The position numbers were made by a program, and so were the translations under genes. Shown here one piece after another: positions 10,402 through 20,808 of a stretch of DNA of 64,000 nt (positions within the stretch are counted from its first letter, which is position 1; every line of letters starts with the position of its first letter). The stretch is from the NCBI GenBank assembly GCA_002205965.3, contig NADL03000523.1:1736001-1800000 (forward strand), given 5' to 3'. Source of the stretch: Kappaphycus alvarezii. Lineage: Eukaryota; Rhodophyta; Florideophyceae; Gigartinales; Solieriaceae. Under the pieces are notes generated by a model, which saw nothing but the letters and a program-made list of their open reading frames with translations, was not told the DNA's origin and did no database searches.

Positions 10402-11648
10402 GAATAAGCAAAACTATCAACAGAATATCACCAAAGTTTTATTGGAAAAATTTAAGATCGGATGTAATCCGATACATACGTTCCTGCCAATGCCAGAGAA
10501 CCAAAGCAACCAATCAGAAACCCGCAGGTCTTTTACAACCACTAGAACCACCGAAAACCAAATGGACCCACATAACCATGGATTTCATCACACCTCTCCC
10601 AAAGTCGAGAAATGGAAACAACGGCGTGTTAACAGTCGTTGACAGACTTTCTAAGATGATCAGAATAATACCAACGAAACCAAACACAGATGCTCCTGAA
10701 ACAGCACTGCTGTTCAAGAATCACGTATACCGAAATCATGGATTACCAGAGAATATCATATGTGACCGAGATCCCATCTTCATGAGCAAGTTTTGGACAA
10801 AACTTTTTGCTCTACTAGGAACAAAGATATCCCCCTCCTCTGCATACCACCCACAAACTGATGGACAATCGGAGATAATGAACAGGAAAATAGAGGAAAT
10901 GATCCGTGCTTTCGTTAGCTTCGACAAATCAGATTGGGATAATTTCCTGGTAGACTTTGAAGTTGCTTACAACTCCTCTGTGAATGTCACCACAACTTTC
11001 TCACCATTTTTCCTCAATTACGGAATTCAACCACGAACAGTACCCTTAGATGTTTTAGCTTCAGACAATCCAGCGGCAGCAGGTTTTCTAAAACATATGC
11101 AAGAAGCATTAAGGAAAGCCCAGAATCAGATCCGAAAATCCAATGAGTCCACCGCAAAATATGTAAACAAGAAAAAAAGGCCGTCTACGTTCAAGATTGG
11201 TGATAAGGTTTGGCTATCAACAAAGAACTTATCACTTGAAGATGCGGCTGGATCATGCAAACTGAACCCAAAGTATTGTGGTCCCTTTGAAATAACAGAG
11301 GACATTAACGGTGCAACTTACCGTCTGCAGTTATCTCAACCGATGATCGACAGAGGAATACATAATGCGTTCCACGCTAGCCTCTTGAAACCGTTCTTTG
11401 AAGATGAATTCAACCGACAAATTCCACCACCGCCACCACTCCAATTTCAAGATGGACATGAGGAATACGAAGTTGAGTCTATACTCGCTCATAAAAAAGA
11501 ACGTGGAAAAAATAAATTCCTTGTCAAATGGAAAGGGTACGGAGATCATGAGAACTCGTGGCTTCCCGAATCATACTTCAAGAATTCACAAGAACTTTTG
11601 AATAAGTACAAGCAGAACCTCAAGAATCGGGGCGATTCTTCTCTGTAA
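10320..11648 (+). pseudogene. integrase with C-terminal chromodomain, chromovirus 1
   Basis: The HHCC finger starts at HDYHCTPNTGHLG and ends CQCQR. The DDE core shows ITMDFITPLP, ICDRDPIF and TDGQSEIMNRK. The GPF segment reads KLNPKYCGPFEIT. The last 60 residues are a classical chromodomain (EYEVESILAHKK, FLVKWKGYGDHENSWLPE). The chromodomain usually directs insertion to specific chromatin. This frame is open from about 10320 to the TAA at 11646 and all catalytic residues are present. It is broken only because the rest of pol is out of frame. Confidence 0.9.
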
Positions 11649-11658
11649 GGGGGAGTGA
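11646..11658 (+). other. polypurine tract, chromovirus 1
   Basis: TAAGGGGGAGTGA immediately precedes the 3' LTR. The purine run is the expected primer for plus-strand DNA synthesis and overlaps the pol stop codon. Confidence 0.7.
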
Positions 11659-12176
11659 TGTTGTATTTCACTTCACAGACCTTACAGCTTTACACGAATT
11701 CACTGCATATACTGTACTGAAGATTCAAACCACTGGTAACCTTGCAACCAGGGCTACTAGGCACTTTGCTGTCATTACACTTTCCTTACAGTTCTGAACA
11801 CAGCGTTTGACCCCATTGGTACACTTGGAATAGTTACGGGCGAGTTGCACACTGGGATATTACATCATTGCTTTACCAATCAAAAATCGCCTTGCTATCC
11901 CATGCCACCTGGACCAATGTACTTCTTACATCTTGTCAGAGTATTTCACTCTTGCCGACTACAATTCTGAAAGCGCTACTTACGATACGTTCAGGGCTGT
12001 TTTACGGGAATAACTTTGAATTCGCTACTGTTAGACTGCATTTTCTCTTAGTTTGTAGCTATCTTCAGTTCTATATAAACCCTGGTTTGGAGCGGCCGGC
12101 TTTACCCAGCCAGCCTCAACCAAAGTTTCAACCACAGTTCTACCTTGATCTGCTCGTGTGCGCTTAACACCCCACA
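11659..12176 (+). repeat. 3' LTR of chromovirus 1
   Basis: 518 bp, TGTTGT to CCCCACA, with a TATA box at 12072. It is followed directly by the resumed acidic-family gene. Confidence 0.9.
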
Positions 12177-12456
12177 TCTCTTCTAGCCCCATTTCCAAAA
12201 ACCTTCACACTCGTTCAATCATCGTCTCTCCTTTACTCTCTTCGGGACCAACCGACGTAGAGGGCTACCTCTTTCGCCAAACCGGGGAACGTCCGACGAA
12301 ACTCGTTGCTCGTCACCTGGTTGAGACCAAAGCACAGTAATCAGTGGAAGAGACTTGGAAGAGGAGGATAGTAAGGTAGGGGCGTTTTTCGAGGAGTGGG
12401 TGGCCCCTGAGATGGTCTACGTGACGACAGAAGAGGCGATCAAGGACGAGTCTTAA
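12177..12456 (+). pseudogene. acidic-protein family, copy A (3' part, broken)
   Basis: The plus frame begins PISKNLHTRSIIVSPLLSSG, continues PTDVEGYLFRQTGE, and stops at a TAA near 12338. A second frame then gives VGAFFEEWVAPEMVYV and stops at 12454. Copy B at 37203 has IISKNRHP, GPTDREDYLRRQT and GETFEEWVAPGLVYEV in the same order. There is at least one frameshift, and the C-terminal CxxC segment is missing. The 5' part lies before 4195. Function unknown. Confidence 0.6.
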
Positions 12457-12984
12457 TAATAAAAAGAGGAATCTCAGGACGAGTCCTGAAAAGGCCAGCG
12501 TGACGTTCCAGATCAAGGTGAAATTCTCTACAAAATCGTTGAAATCTTGTACAACGTTAGTTGTGCGTCTAGCTGTGTTATGATCGTGCGAATATATGGA
12601 GGAATATCGTAATTAGGGAAACTAAAAAGCGCAGCCAAAAGAACGGAGATCAGATGGCGATATTAGAAAATTGTAAACAACAATTTAACAATTTTTTATG
12701 CGATAAAAGGGGAAACTTTTGGGTTAAGTGGGGTGGTTTACTTAATTTTCCTGATAAGAGCAATCGCAGACGAGACCTAAGTACAACAGGGCAGCCACTT
12801 ACATACCCTGAGAACGGAGGTTCTCTGCAATATGCACACTTTTTAGTTGTGGCCTTAAGTATCGCTTGGATTAGTTTACTGCGAGTGCAACATAGGGTGC
12901 AATTCCCATGGGCCTGTGCGGTGTGGCGGCGGCGGAGAAAACACCACGGCGAAAATGGGCATGCTATGGAACCGCGACTAAAAT
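12457..12984. other. no gene seen
   Basis: No recognisable coding sequence. The plus frame at 12654-13034 has no family motif and overlaps a LINE-2 fragment on the other strand. Confidence 0.4.
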
Positions 12985-13060
12985 ACTGCTGTGAGTCCTG
13001 TCAGCAGGCATGCGGCGTTCGAAGCAACCATTGACGCAGAATGCTGCTTTCGGAGTTTGT
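12985..13060 (-). pseudogene. LINE-2 C-terminal scrap
   Basis: The short block TCAGCAGGCATGCGGCG resembles 42930-42960 (GAGCAGGCATGCCGCG), which encodes the last residues of the LINE-2 protein on the minus strand. Too short to say more. Confidence 0.4.
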
Positions 13061-13104
13061 CCTTGAACTTACCAAAAAAGATACGTACGAAATATAGCGG
13101 AAAA

Positions 13105-13240
13105 GGGGGAAAGGTTTGGGTGTTTTACTCTTGGAAGATATATCCGGTCTATCCCATGGTTTTCCAGACAACCGCAATCAACTCAAAAAGGGTATACCGA
13201 CACAGTAATGGGGAAGGAACTACGCTCCCTAAAATGCTAC
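13105..13240 (-). mobile_element. LINE-2 3' tail, best long copy
   Basis: Minus sense: GGGAGCGTAGTTCC, CATTACTGTGTCGG, GGTTGTCTGG, GGGATAGACCGGATATATC, TTCCAAGAGTAAAACACCC, ending CCTTTCCCCC. It shares all of these with 2533-2660. The same last ~50 bases occur alone in the very short insertions. No target duplication is visible. Confidence 0.75.
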
Positions 13241-13249
13241 CTAGCGGAA

Positions 13250-13780
13250 AATGAGGAAGTGGAGAAACCCGAAAACGTCGTGTCAGTTCGGAAGGTTGTC
13301 AGTCAGACTCTGTCTAAAATACACAGACCTGCCCCTTTCCGCCTCTTGAAGTAACTATTTAACATCTCTAATCAGTAAAGCACCCAACTTTCCCATCCTG
13401 CAGTCCAAACAGAACCGAAGTCGTTCCAATTTGATTGCGTTGATTCCTAATTCGGAGAACTGAGGTCCAAGACATTGCTATTTGAATTCCTGTATTTATT
13501 AGACTACAAGCTAATAATGTTGCGGCAAACTCTGAGTTAAAAAGTCGATTGGCAGAAATACGGAATTAGCAAAACAAATACATCTTGGTTCTCCAATAAA
13601 TTTATATGCCATGCGGACCTTGCAAAACCTCCGTAAAACCCCCAAACCCCCAAATACTTTGTCCCCCAGACCACTCGCAGAAAAATCAGCCCCGTTTTCC
13701 CCTGCAATACACGCAATGGGGCTTTAAATTGAATTGCCATGTTAATTTAATCGATGAGTCGAATACACCTTCCATGAATT
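13250..13780. other. no gene seen
   Basis: No coding signal. At about 13783-13802 a short C-rich tail piece (AAACACCCAAACC then CCCCC) is flanked by TTTAATCGATG and TTTACTCAATG, possibly a decayed insertion of the same type as 13849-13893. Confidence 0.4.
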
Positions 13781-13848
13781 AAACACCCAAACCTTCCCCC
13801 TTTACTCAATGCACAATTGTAGCATGGGATGGTAAATATTGTGCTGTA

Positions 13849-13893
13849 GATCGCATATATCTTCCAACAGTAGAAACACCCAAAACTTTCCCC
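13849..13893 (+). mobile_element. 45-bp LINE-2 tail insertion, 12-bp target duplication
   Basis: Flanked on both sides by TATTGTGCTGTA (13837-13848 and 13894-13905), a perfect 12-bp direct repeat. The insert runs from GATCGCATATATCTTCC to AAAACTTTCCCC, the last 45 bases of the LINE-2 tail. It is a 5'-truncated retroposon with its C-rich 3' end next to the second repeat. Confidence 0.85.
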
Positions 13894-14132
13894 TATTGTG
13901 CTGTATAATTGTAGACATAGGTTAACATGTGTTGAAATTTTGTAATCCTCCGAAGTAAAAGCCGCAAGGGAAATCAGGAGTTTGGGAAGTAGGTTGGGAA
14001 GTAGACACTTCATGATGATCAGGTGCCACCAAGACAAGAACATTACGTGCAGAACAACAAAAAAATGAAACTGAATCGCTGTGGTGGGTTATAAGGAAAA
14101 CTGCTCGTATTTTACAGGAACACTTAAGTATG

Positions 14133-14231
14133 CTTGGCCAATATACGGTATCTACGCTCCGGTACAAATTTACAAATTTACTGGGTACCAACCCACATAT
14201 CTACCACAGTAAATTAACCCCCCATTTTCAT
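14133..14231 (+). mobile_element. 98-bp retroposon unit, copy 1, 10-bp target duplication
   Basis: Flanked by CTTAAGTATG (14123-14132 and 14232-14241), perfect. The insert begins CTTGGCCAATATACGG and ends TTAACCCCCCATTTTCAT. Its start coincides with that of the copy at 20809, so these two probably are full length. It contains a 9-bp inverted repeat, AATTTACTG and CAGTAAATT, about 25 bp apart. Confidence 0.85.
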
Positions 14232-14497
14232 CTTAAGTATGATCAGTGACGACTTATCCCTCACAACGCTCTAGTAAGTGAAGAGTAAATGAACCCCCCG
14301 TGTTCCCCTTTCACCGAGTGAATACTACGCGCATTGAATACTTATGAGACTCCGAGTGCCACTCCTACTTTAAGTTTTACGATATCTCAAAGGGGGAATG
14401 TTTTGGGGGCTTTTACTGTAGGATATTCCGGGCCACAACCGACTATAATTTTCAAATATTAAACCATTAAACCACCCCACATTCCCCTTCCCCCCCC

Positions 14498-14592
14498 TGT
14501 TGGAAAATATATTCGATCTATCCTAAAGTTTTTCAGACAACCGCAATCGACTTACAAAGGCGTGCACACACAGTAATAGGGGAGGAACGGAT
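14498..14592 (-). mobile_element. LINE-2 3' tail fragment
   Basis: Minus sense: GTGTGTGCACGCC, GGTTGTCTG, GGATAGATCGAATATATT, TTCCAACA. The extreme C-rich end is lost or altered. Same family as 13105-13240. Confidence 0.6.
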
Positions 14593-14626
14593 ATCTCAGT
14601 GCAAAGAGTAGTGTTGAAGCAGAAAA

Positions 14627-14672
14627 GGGGGAAAATTTGGGTGTTTTATTCTTCACAGATATATCTGAATAC
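14627..14672 (-). mobile_element. 46-bp LINE-2 tail insertion, 8-9-bp target duplication
   Basis: GCAGAAAA at 14619-14626 and 14673-14680, with the next G also shared. Read on the minus strand the insert ends CACCCAAATTTTCCCC. The 5' end is variable (GTATTCAGATATATC) relative to other copies. Confidence 0.82.
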
Positions 14673-14688
14673 GCAGAAAAGCAAATGA

Positions 14689-14798
14689 GGGGGATATTTG
14701 GATTATTTTAATTTATAAAACATGCGGTCGGTTTTATTCACGCTGCTGGAAGGGGGAAAGGTTTGGGTGTTTTACTCTGATTCTGCTGGAAGTGCTTT
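14689..14798 (-). mobile_element. 110-bp LINE-2 (subtype b) tail insertion, 8-bp target duplication
   Basis: GCAAATGA occurs at 14681-14688 and 14799-14806. Minus sense, the insert ends AATAATCCAAATATCCCC, the same subtype as the 3' end of the LINE-2 copy at 42803. It contains the 30-bp insertion 14753-14782 nested inside it and lies directly beside the insertion ending at 14680. Confidence 0.8.
14753..14782 (-). mobile_element. 30-bp nested LINE-2 tail insertion, 10-bp target duplication
   Basis: CTGCTGGAAG flanks it at 14743-14752 and 14783-14792. The corresponding uninterrupted site reads GCCGCTGGAAGTACG near 15798. The insert is only the last ~30 bases of the tail (minus sense AGTAAAACACCC to TTTCCCC). 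It is the shortest in the window. Confidence 0.78.
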
Positions 14799-14825
14799 GC
14801 AAATGATGACGCAAAGAAAACGTGG

Positions 14826-15090
14826 TGGTAAATCTTTACGAGTTGCACAGTATGGCACAGAAGCGTGCGGAGGGTATTCAGAAATTAACTACGAATGCGG
14901 GCGGCCGGTGAAAACCTGTCGCGCCTTCATCACTTGGAGACTAAACGCAAAACGGGTAACCAAGATGCGAAGCTCCTGTTGAGGGGAGGAACCGCGACGG
15001 GAAGCGGCGAAGGAAGCAAGGCGGTGGAAGAAACTCTGGCCGTCGTCGTTCAAGGCGCCATAGATAGCAACCCCGAAAGGATTTGATGGC
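14826..15090 (-). pseudogene. LINE-1 C-terminus and 3' end, copy without tail insertion
   Basis: The minus frame reads GVAIYGALNDDGQSFFHRLA, then SFAASRRGSSPQQELR, matching the ends of the copies at 21.4 and 25.7 kb. The 3' noncoding part (about 14826-14925) carries TGCATACT-type and TTTACCACC blocks found there too. It lacks the ~50-bp insertion that both of those copies carry: the site here is a single AATGCGGG at 14893-14900. This is an empty-site reference. Confidence 0.75.
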
Positions 15091-15099
15091 AAAGAAATC

Positions 15100-16400
15100 A
15101 GAGTACACCTTTTTGAATAATTTACCTCTTCATTATTTTTTGACAATAGCAACTTAAATTTTCTCATATTTCAATAGATCGGCAGTGTGTTGTCACGAAT
15201 TCATGCCTTTCTGTATTTCGAAAAAACTGTGCCAGAAACTCGTTCATGAAATGAACAAATACTGTAGTCCCCAAGAAAGGAAAAATTTTCATTTCTGCTG
15301 AAAATGAAAAGTAATATTTCTTGGCCCCCTTTGTTAAAGTAGATTACTATCGAACCAATCCCGTTGCACTTTGCCGTGCCTCCTATTCTGCCTCCTTATC
15401 AATCTGGACCAGCGGTAAATTCTCGTGTTGACCATAATGATTTCAGTGCATTTAGCTCCCCCTCCGTGACAACACTGTTAATACATCCTGCAGCGGACAC
15501 CACTCATACTAGTGCCATACAAAGTTACGTAATTGTTTAGCTATTGGCTCCTCAACGACCTACGCGCTGTCAGCCTCCCAGTCTTACAAAAATAGGGCCA
15601 CGGTGGCAAGGGACGTTGCTGCAGGGACTACAGAAACCTATGGAAGCGTGAGGACCGTCCTCATCCGAAGCCACTCTGCGGCGACTGTAGCGTAAACCTA
15701 ACATATGTTGTAGCTGGTACATACACACTACCACATAACACAAATGGAAAATTTTTGGTTGGTTTCATGTGTGGAAGACGTGGTCGATTATCTCAACGCC
15801 GCTGGAAGTACGCACAAGTTGACTGGGTATCCCAGCTTGTCTGTTACAGTAAATGACCACCCCTTGTTCACCTGCAATGGCAAGTGTTGCTCCATCCTTT
15901 CGGGGAACTCCAGCGTAATTCTGCGCAATACCTGCTGAATCGGTACAGAAACAACCAGTCTCGCTATTTCGCAATAGAGCGCAATAGGTCAGGTTCTCTA
16001 CTATGTGACAGGTACGGGTCGGCTTTCCCCCGGTACGCCCTAAACATGTTCAAGATAATGGGAAGAGGGCCAAAAGCTCTTCAGGGCTGGCTGTAAGCCA
16101 GTAAAGTAATGCATCTACCCTTTGACCTCCAAAACACTCAATCTGCTGTTTACAATGCAACTCATGCGAAGCTCTGCCGCTTTGGTCTGTGCATCCACGG
16201 TCGCACCATCCTGCTGCAACGGAAACGCAAAGGAAATGTAACTTTCTTCGTGACTACTCGCTAGTACGCGAAGCAGACAGAATATTTCCTACTCCTGACT
16301 TTCTTCCCACGCTCAACATCAAACGAACTACGCAGGTTGCCATTGGTCGTTCCATGAAAATCCTGCTAAATTGGTCTGCTTGCGTTCATGAAGAATTGCC
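15100..16400. other. no gene recognised
   Basis: Short frames only. A block at about 16010-16100 (encoding FPRYALNMFKIMG in plus sense) resembles 24110-24190 (IPQCMLDVFRIMG). It is a repeated segment of unknown origin. At 15797 ACGCCGCTGGAAGTACG is a LINE-2b-like sequence without insertion. Confidence 0.4.
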
Positions 16401-16421
16401 TATACTTCACCCTACAAGACG

Positions 16422-16469
16422 GGATAGGTCGGAAATATCTTCCAACAGTAAAACACCCAAACGTTTCCC
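16422..16469 (+). mobile_element. 48-bp LINE-2 tail insertion, 11-bp target duplication
   Basis: CCTACAAGACG flanks it at 16411-16421 and 16470-16480, perfect. The insert runs from GGATAGGTCGGAAATATC through TTCCAACAGTAAAACACCC to a C-rich end. It is among the cleanest examples. Confidence 0.87.
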
Positions 16470-16489
16470 CCTACAAGACGTGCTCCCTC

Positions 16490-17090
16490 CGTCTCGGGAA
16501 ATCGCCGTCCTGCATCTCTGACCCAAAATTCCCCTCTACTGCAGAATGACGTTTTAATTTCCAACGATTGAGCAGGTCTGATAGGCTCGAATGCCAACAA
16601 TTGTTACCAAACTAGTGCAAAATATTATCTTTTCATACAACCAATTGGACAGGCCTTGCACATTTACACGACCCGAGAGAAAAATATTCCTATGCTCGTA
16701 CCGATTCTCTAAGGCATTCTGTTTTGAAGAAGCCTTGGTAGTCCGCGTTTAACAGAAACAGAGCCCGGAGTAAGTCCATATGCTTTGATCGTTTGTGCAG
16801 CAATGTGACACATTGTTAAAGTTGGATGCGAACTACAAAACTCGCAGTATGCCCACACTTTGCAATCGGTTCCGCATCAAACTGCTTCCTGACAGGGATT
16901 TCTTGACAGGCAAAGCATCGACACAATCTCAAAAAAAGGCTGACGAGTGCCGCATCATAAGTTTCGAATTTTGAAATTGTCAACGAGCCCTGTAGCATCG
17001 TGTGCCACCGACGACTCCGCTGTGTATTGATTAACGTTGAATTTGTCATGTTAATGAGTATTTCAGTGGTATACCATTGGGAACCTGATT
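16490..17090. other. no gene assigned; downstream of secreted-protein gene
   Basis: A minus frame (16816-17127) overlaps the end of the gene at 17097 in another frame. It could hold a continuation of the Cys-rich protein if there were an intron or frameshift (it begins with WYTTEILINMTNSTL), but no further C-x10-C-x4-C module is visible. I leave it unassigned. Confidence 0.35.
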
Positions 17091-17096
17091 CTACAT

Positions 17097-18245
17097 TCAC
17101 CCTGCACGGCAGGTTACAGAACGACACTCCAACGCAAGATTTTCACATAAACGTCCTTCACACCTCAATCCCGTCAAATAATCACCGAGATTGCAACTTG
17201 CATTTTGTTGGATCTGCGTGAAACTGGAAGTTTGACCAATATCCAAGTTGCCCTCCAAGCTTGAGCACGCAATAGATATTCGGGAGCAGCTCTCGCCACC
17301 ACACGCCATTTGACTCACGAACATACCATCTGGACATCTAATCTCGCGGCCGTCGAACGACCATTCGCTCTGCCATTCAGGATTTCCCAAAAGGTGTATA
17401 TCCGCCGCATACACTAATTCTCTTCTTTCACATTTCATCCCCGAACATCTAACCGCACGAATTGGACTTGATACCACTTCGGATGTTCCGTCTGGCCCGA
17501 AGTATTTATTTTTCACTGTATCCGACGAAGGCCCACGAAGTTTTTTGCAGAAGTCCCTCTGAGCCTTCTTCTCGTTCACTGTTACCAGGACGCATTTTAG
17601 AGTTAGCTCGAGGCATTCCGCATCCAAACACTCTACTCCGTCAACGTAGTGAGAATCAGGGCACTCGTAACACTGATCAGGCGACTGCTTTTCCACTATT
17701 TCTCTGCTTTTCTCTCTCCGTGATGTCATTCTTCTAGAGAGCAAGTTCTTCTCATTAACAAGAGGGTGCGTTGTCAGCGAGTGACGATGTAAGGTTATGT
17801 CCACTCTCTCCCTTCCGTTCTTAGCGTAGGATCTCATTAGCCTCTTACAGGTCAAACTCACTACATTGCGAGCCGAAATCACGATCCGAGTCACCATCTG
17901 ACGCCCACTGCATATTGCTCTCCGGCGTGAAGAACTAATTCTTCTCTCCGACGATCTTCCTCCTGTTGGTAGAGACTCCGCTTGAGAACCTCTTGACATG
18001 TAGAAAACTCCCCCACCGCTATCTTGTGAACCAACCCCAAAAACCAAACCACTGTACTCTAGCTGGGTATCTGGTAATGCGATGTCGGTCCGAATCATGT
18101 CCCTGTTAACACGTGAATATGGTACCATCTGTGAGTATGTGACATTGGAGAAAAAAGCGGCAAGGGCAAGGCCATAGGTTAAATATTTTGAAATGCTGAG
18201 AAGAAGAAAGCTGGAAAAGTCCATATTTACCGAGTTCCGTCGCAT
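17097..18245 (-). CDS. secreted Cys-rich repeat protein
   Basis: An uninterrupted 382-residue frame, ATG at 18245 and TGA at 17097. A second Met at residue 8 begins a good signal peptide (MDFSSFLLLSISKYLTYG, then ALAAFF), with likely cleavage after about residue 38. Residues 90-190 are Arg/Ser-rich and basic. The C-terminal half holds modules of pattern C-x10-C-x4-C-x6-C at 195-218, 304-327 and 351-374. A fourth, around 267-272, has lost Cys residues. WQSEWSF precedes the third, as a Trp segment does in similar secreted proteins. Such modules occur, as far as I recall, in secreted proteins of oomycetes, algae and other protists; no activity is established. The protein is probably extracellular and disulfide-bonded. 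It is the only long frame in the window not attributable to a transposon. An extra exon downstream cannot be excluded. Confidence 0.72.
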   Translation of the reverse strand: MRRNSVNMDFSSFLLLSISKYLTYGLALAAFFSNVTYSQMVPYSRVNRDMIRTDIALPDTQLEYSGLVFGVGSQDSGGGVFYMSRGSQAESLPTGGRSSERRISSSRRRAICSGRQMVTRIVISARNVVSLTCKRLMRSYAKNGRERVDITLHRHSLTTHPLVNEKNLLSRRMTSRREKSREIVEKQSPDQCYECPDSHYVDGVECLDAECLELTLKCVLVTVNEKKAQRDFCKKLRGPSSDTVKNKYFGPDGTSEVVSSPIRAVRCSGMKCERRELVYAADIHLLGNPEWQSEWSFDGREIRCPDGMFVSQMACGGESCSRISIACSSLEGNLDIGQTSSFTQIQQNASCNLGDYLTGLRCEGRLCENLALECRSVTCRAG

Positions 18246-18826
18246 CAGGCACGGAGCAGTTGTAGCAGCGTGTTGGAAAGAAGCGATAAAGGTAAAGACA
18301 ATCGCTTTACAAAGAGCGACGCAAAGTGGTTTAAATGGCAGCTGAAATAGGGAGCTTATCGCTATGATGAACTTGATTCTAATTTGACAACATCATCAGT
18401 GTTCTCGGGCACACTTCTGTAACATTGTTTGAGAATTTTTCATTTTCCTACTCTTCCTACTCTTGATTGATAGCCACCACGTTCAAGGCTCGGTGCAAGT
18501 CTTGCCGAAACTGGGGAACGTATGAAAATAAGTGCTCTCTTTCCTCGTCGCCGGATTTTACAGAAACATTTTTGAAGCTTGTTTTTTGGTCCTCAGTCTC
18601 GTGAATGGTACATATTTCAATCAACTATCTTAGTCTGTATTCGCTCACTTGTAATCCTGTACTGAAGGTGAGTTATCATTCCACGTGGAATTTCTGGCCT
18701 TTCTGTATGCTGCAATGTGACACCTGACGGATTGTAACGATTCATCCTTCATTACCAAAATGACGACATCTCTGAATACTCTCCGCACACTTCCGTGCCT
18801 TAGAATTCATAAAGACTTACCACAAA
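18246..18826. other. upstream region of the secreted-protein gene
   Basis: No coding signal. As the gene is on the minus strand, its promoter should lie at about 18250-18450. I see no clear TATA box. Confidence 0.35.
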
Positions 18827-18837
18827 CATCGAAAATG

Positions 18838-18895
18838 TGAAATGGGGGGTTAATTTACTGTGGTAGATATGTGGGTTGGTACCCAGTAAATTTAC
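18838..18895 (-). mobile_element. 98-bp retroposon unit, 58-bp truncated copy, 11-bp target duplication
   Basis: CATCGAAAATG flanks it at 18827-18837 and 18896-18906, perfect. On the minus strand it begins GTAAATTTACTGGG and ends TTAACCCCCCATTTCA, the same 3' end as 14133-14231 but 5'-truncated by about 40 bp. Confidence 0.86.
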
Positions 18896-18906
18896 CATCG
18901 AAAATG

Positions 18907-20580
18907 ATGCACCTCGCATGCCTAGTCTTATTTACAACTGAAGAAAGTTGAGCAGAGTTGCATCCGTAGTATGTGGGAAATCTTTACGAGTTGTACAGTA
19001 CTATAGCAGCATCGGCTCCATACCATGACGTAAATCCTGTCCAACTTGATCAGGATCATTACTTTTTGTATCCTGTGGAGTTCACCAGCCTGATTTTGTG
19101 TAGAATATGATAGTTACTGAGTGTACAGTTTAAATATTCCAATCATACATTGACTGTGTACCATTACAACGGCATGCCGCCTTCGTGGGCTTGTGTAACG
19201 CAGTCTGTCTGTTGTCTGGTTTTTCCAAATCTTTCTAGATAGAACGAAGACGCCAAACCTCTTTTCCGTCAAATAGCGCCCTCTTTAAATCTCCCATGGT
19301 TTTCAGTCATTCGGAGTCTCGCAGTAGACACAACTCGTGTTTTCCCCAATTACGCAGAGCAATAAGGCGAAGAAACTGCTAGTACTATTGCCATACCGTT
19401 TGATATCTCCATTTACAACCAAACGTTCTTCCGAAACCATAGCCTGCTCATTGTCAGACTTCCGAAATCGATGTTGAACCTGAAATCTTTTGTAGGCCAA
19501 GGTTCTCAAATAAATCAATCTTTCCAAGTCTGTGCTGGCATCACTTCAGCGGGGCTGTGATTAGTCGAGAATTCCACCCTCTAAATCATTAGGCACAAGT
19601 AGAAAACATTGGAAACAGCGTAAGTTGCTGGTGTGTTTGGGTTCTTAAATATTTGAAAGGTATGAGTCGGGTTATTCCCAAGTATGTTCGAAACGTTTTA
19701 AAGTTAACAGGTAGTGTGGCACAAGTTTGCCTAAAGATCTGTACGGAAGCTATCGGCTAGGTGGTTTTTTGCTTGGAAGAATCTCGGTTTCGTTTGTAGG
19801 AAATAGTGATCTGCTAGGCGATTTGTCAGTACTGCAAAAAGCAACTAGTATCCAGAAGGATTCGATTTGACAAAGGAGGAACCCTTAACATTCTTTACTT
19901 CTAGTATGAGTACAGGACACCCTTTCTTCTCCAGGTATTGATTTGCTCGAACATTTATATTATTATTTTAGGGGATTTTCGGGTCATTCATTTCAGGGAT
20001 TCCTTTCGCCAAGTGTTTTACCGTATACTCTCATCGCTTTGTTTTGAGAGGTTTACTCACAATTGCCTGAGTATGAACCTCCTTATACTCTGAAAAAAAA
20101 TCTGGCACACACACACACCATGTTTATGATGTACAAGATTTGTCGATTGGACAAACTATAACAATTGACCGTCGAAATTGTTGATCGCATTATGGGATCT
20201 AACAGAAATATGCTGATGCTTACCTCAGCACAAGTTTACATTCCATCATATGAATTAAGTTGCAGTGACCATATTCTGTCTTGTATCGTGGGACTCCTAC
20301 TCAATACGGAAAAGCATGTTTGGATCCTCCCCGATTAGCTTATGCGTACTCTGAAACATTGACACTGGCACACCAATAAATATGACAAATACAGTCAGGT
20401 GCCAGATTTAGATTGCATAGTACCCCTTGTCTTAGATAGGGGGAGCCGATTTTCAAGAAGCTCCTCCTCTCAAAAATAAGCGGAAAAACTCATAGTGCAG
20501 GGCTGGAACCAGAAACCTGCGGTAGGCATTAAGTTTGACTTTTCCATGCAGAAATAAATTTGGCAAATCTAACCTCCACG
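18907..20580. other. no gene seen
   Basis: No recognisable protein. At about 18974-19003 is a 30-bp piece of the LINE-1 3' end (AAATCTTTACGAGTTGTAC). A short CA repeat lies near 20107. The minus frame 19303-19527 has no known motif. Confidence 0.4.
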
Positions 20581-20619
20581 CAGGAGGCACTTTATATATA
20601 TATAACCCAAACCGACCAC

Positions 20620-20665
20620 ATCTTCCATGCATTAAAATAACCCAAAAATTTTCCTCCTTTATCCA
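20620..20665 (+). mobile_element. LINE-2b tail insertion
   Basis: Sense ATCTTCCATGCATTAAAAT, then AACCCAAAAATTTTCCTCC, matching the subtype-b 3' end. Possible decayed target duplication: CTTTATATATAT before and CTTTATCCATAT after. Confidence 0.55.
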
Positions 20666-20808
20666 TATCCAAAAAATAGATTACAGTACTTTTGTTCTAT
20701 TTATAATTTTAAGTTGAAACTTTAATTTTCATTGGCCTCCCTTCCCCCTTGTGGTAGATTGGAGTGCCATCTACAGTTTTCGATGCATTTTACGGTTTCA
20801 CCATTGGC

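Larger units (their letters stand above)
5126..12176 (+). mobile_element. Ty3/gypsy chromovirus 1, about 7 kb, inactive
   Basis: LTR, primer-binding site, ORF0, a SINE-like insert, gag, protease, RT, RNase H, integrase with chromodomain, polypurine tract, LTR. Domain order and the C-terminal chromodomain define a chromovirus. The LTRs differ at about 4 positions by eye. Gag-pol is broken by several frameshifts (near 7450, 8990, 9620 and 10310), so this copy cannot make a full polyprotein. No target duplication is seen: the 5 bases before the 5' LTR (ACGCT) and after the 3' LTR (TCTCT) do not match, as expected if the left end was rearranged into the palindrome. Confidence 0.92.

Noticed and set aside
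16816..17127. Separate gene after the secreted-protein gene
   Set aside because: It overlaps the real gene in another frame and shows no domain; at most a possible extra exon.
20100..20115. Microsatellite of note
   Set aside because: Only about seven CA units; unremarkable.
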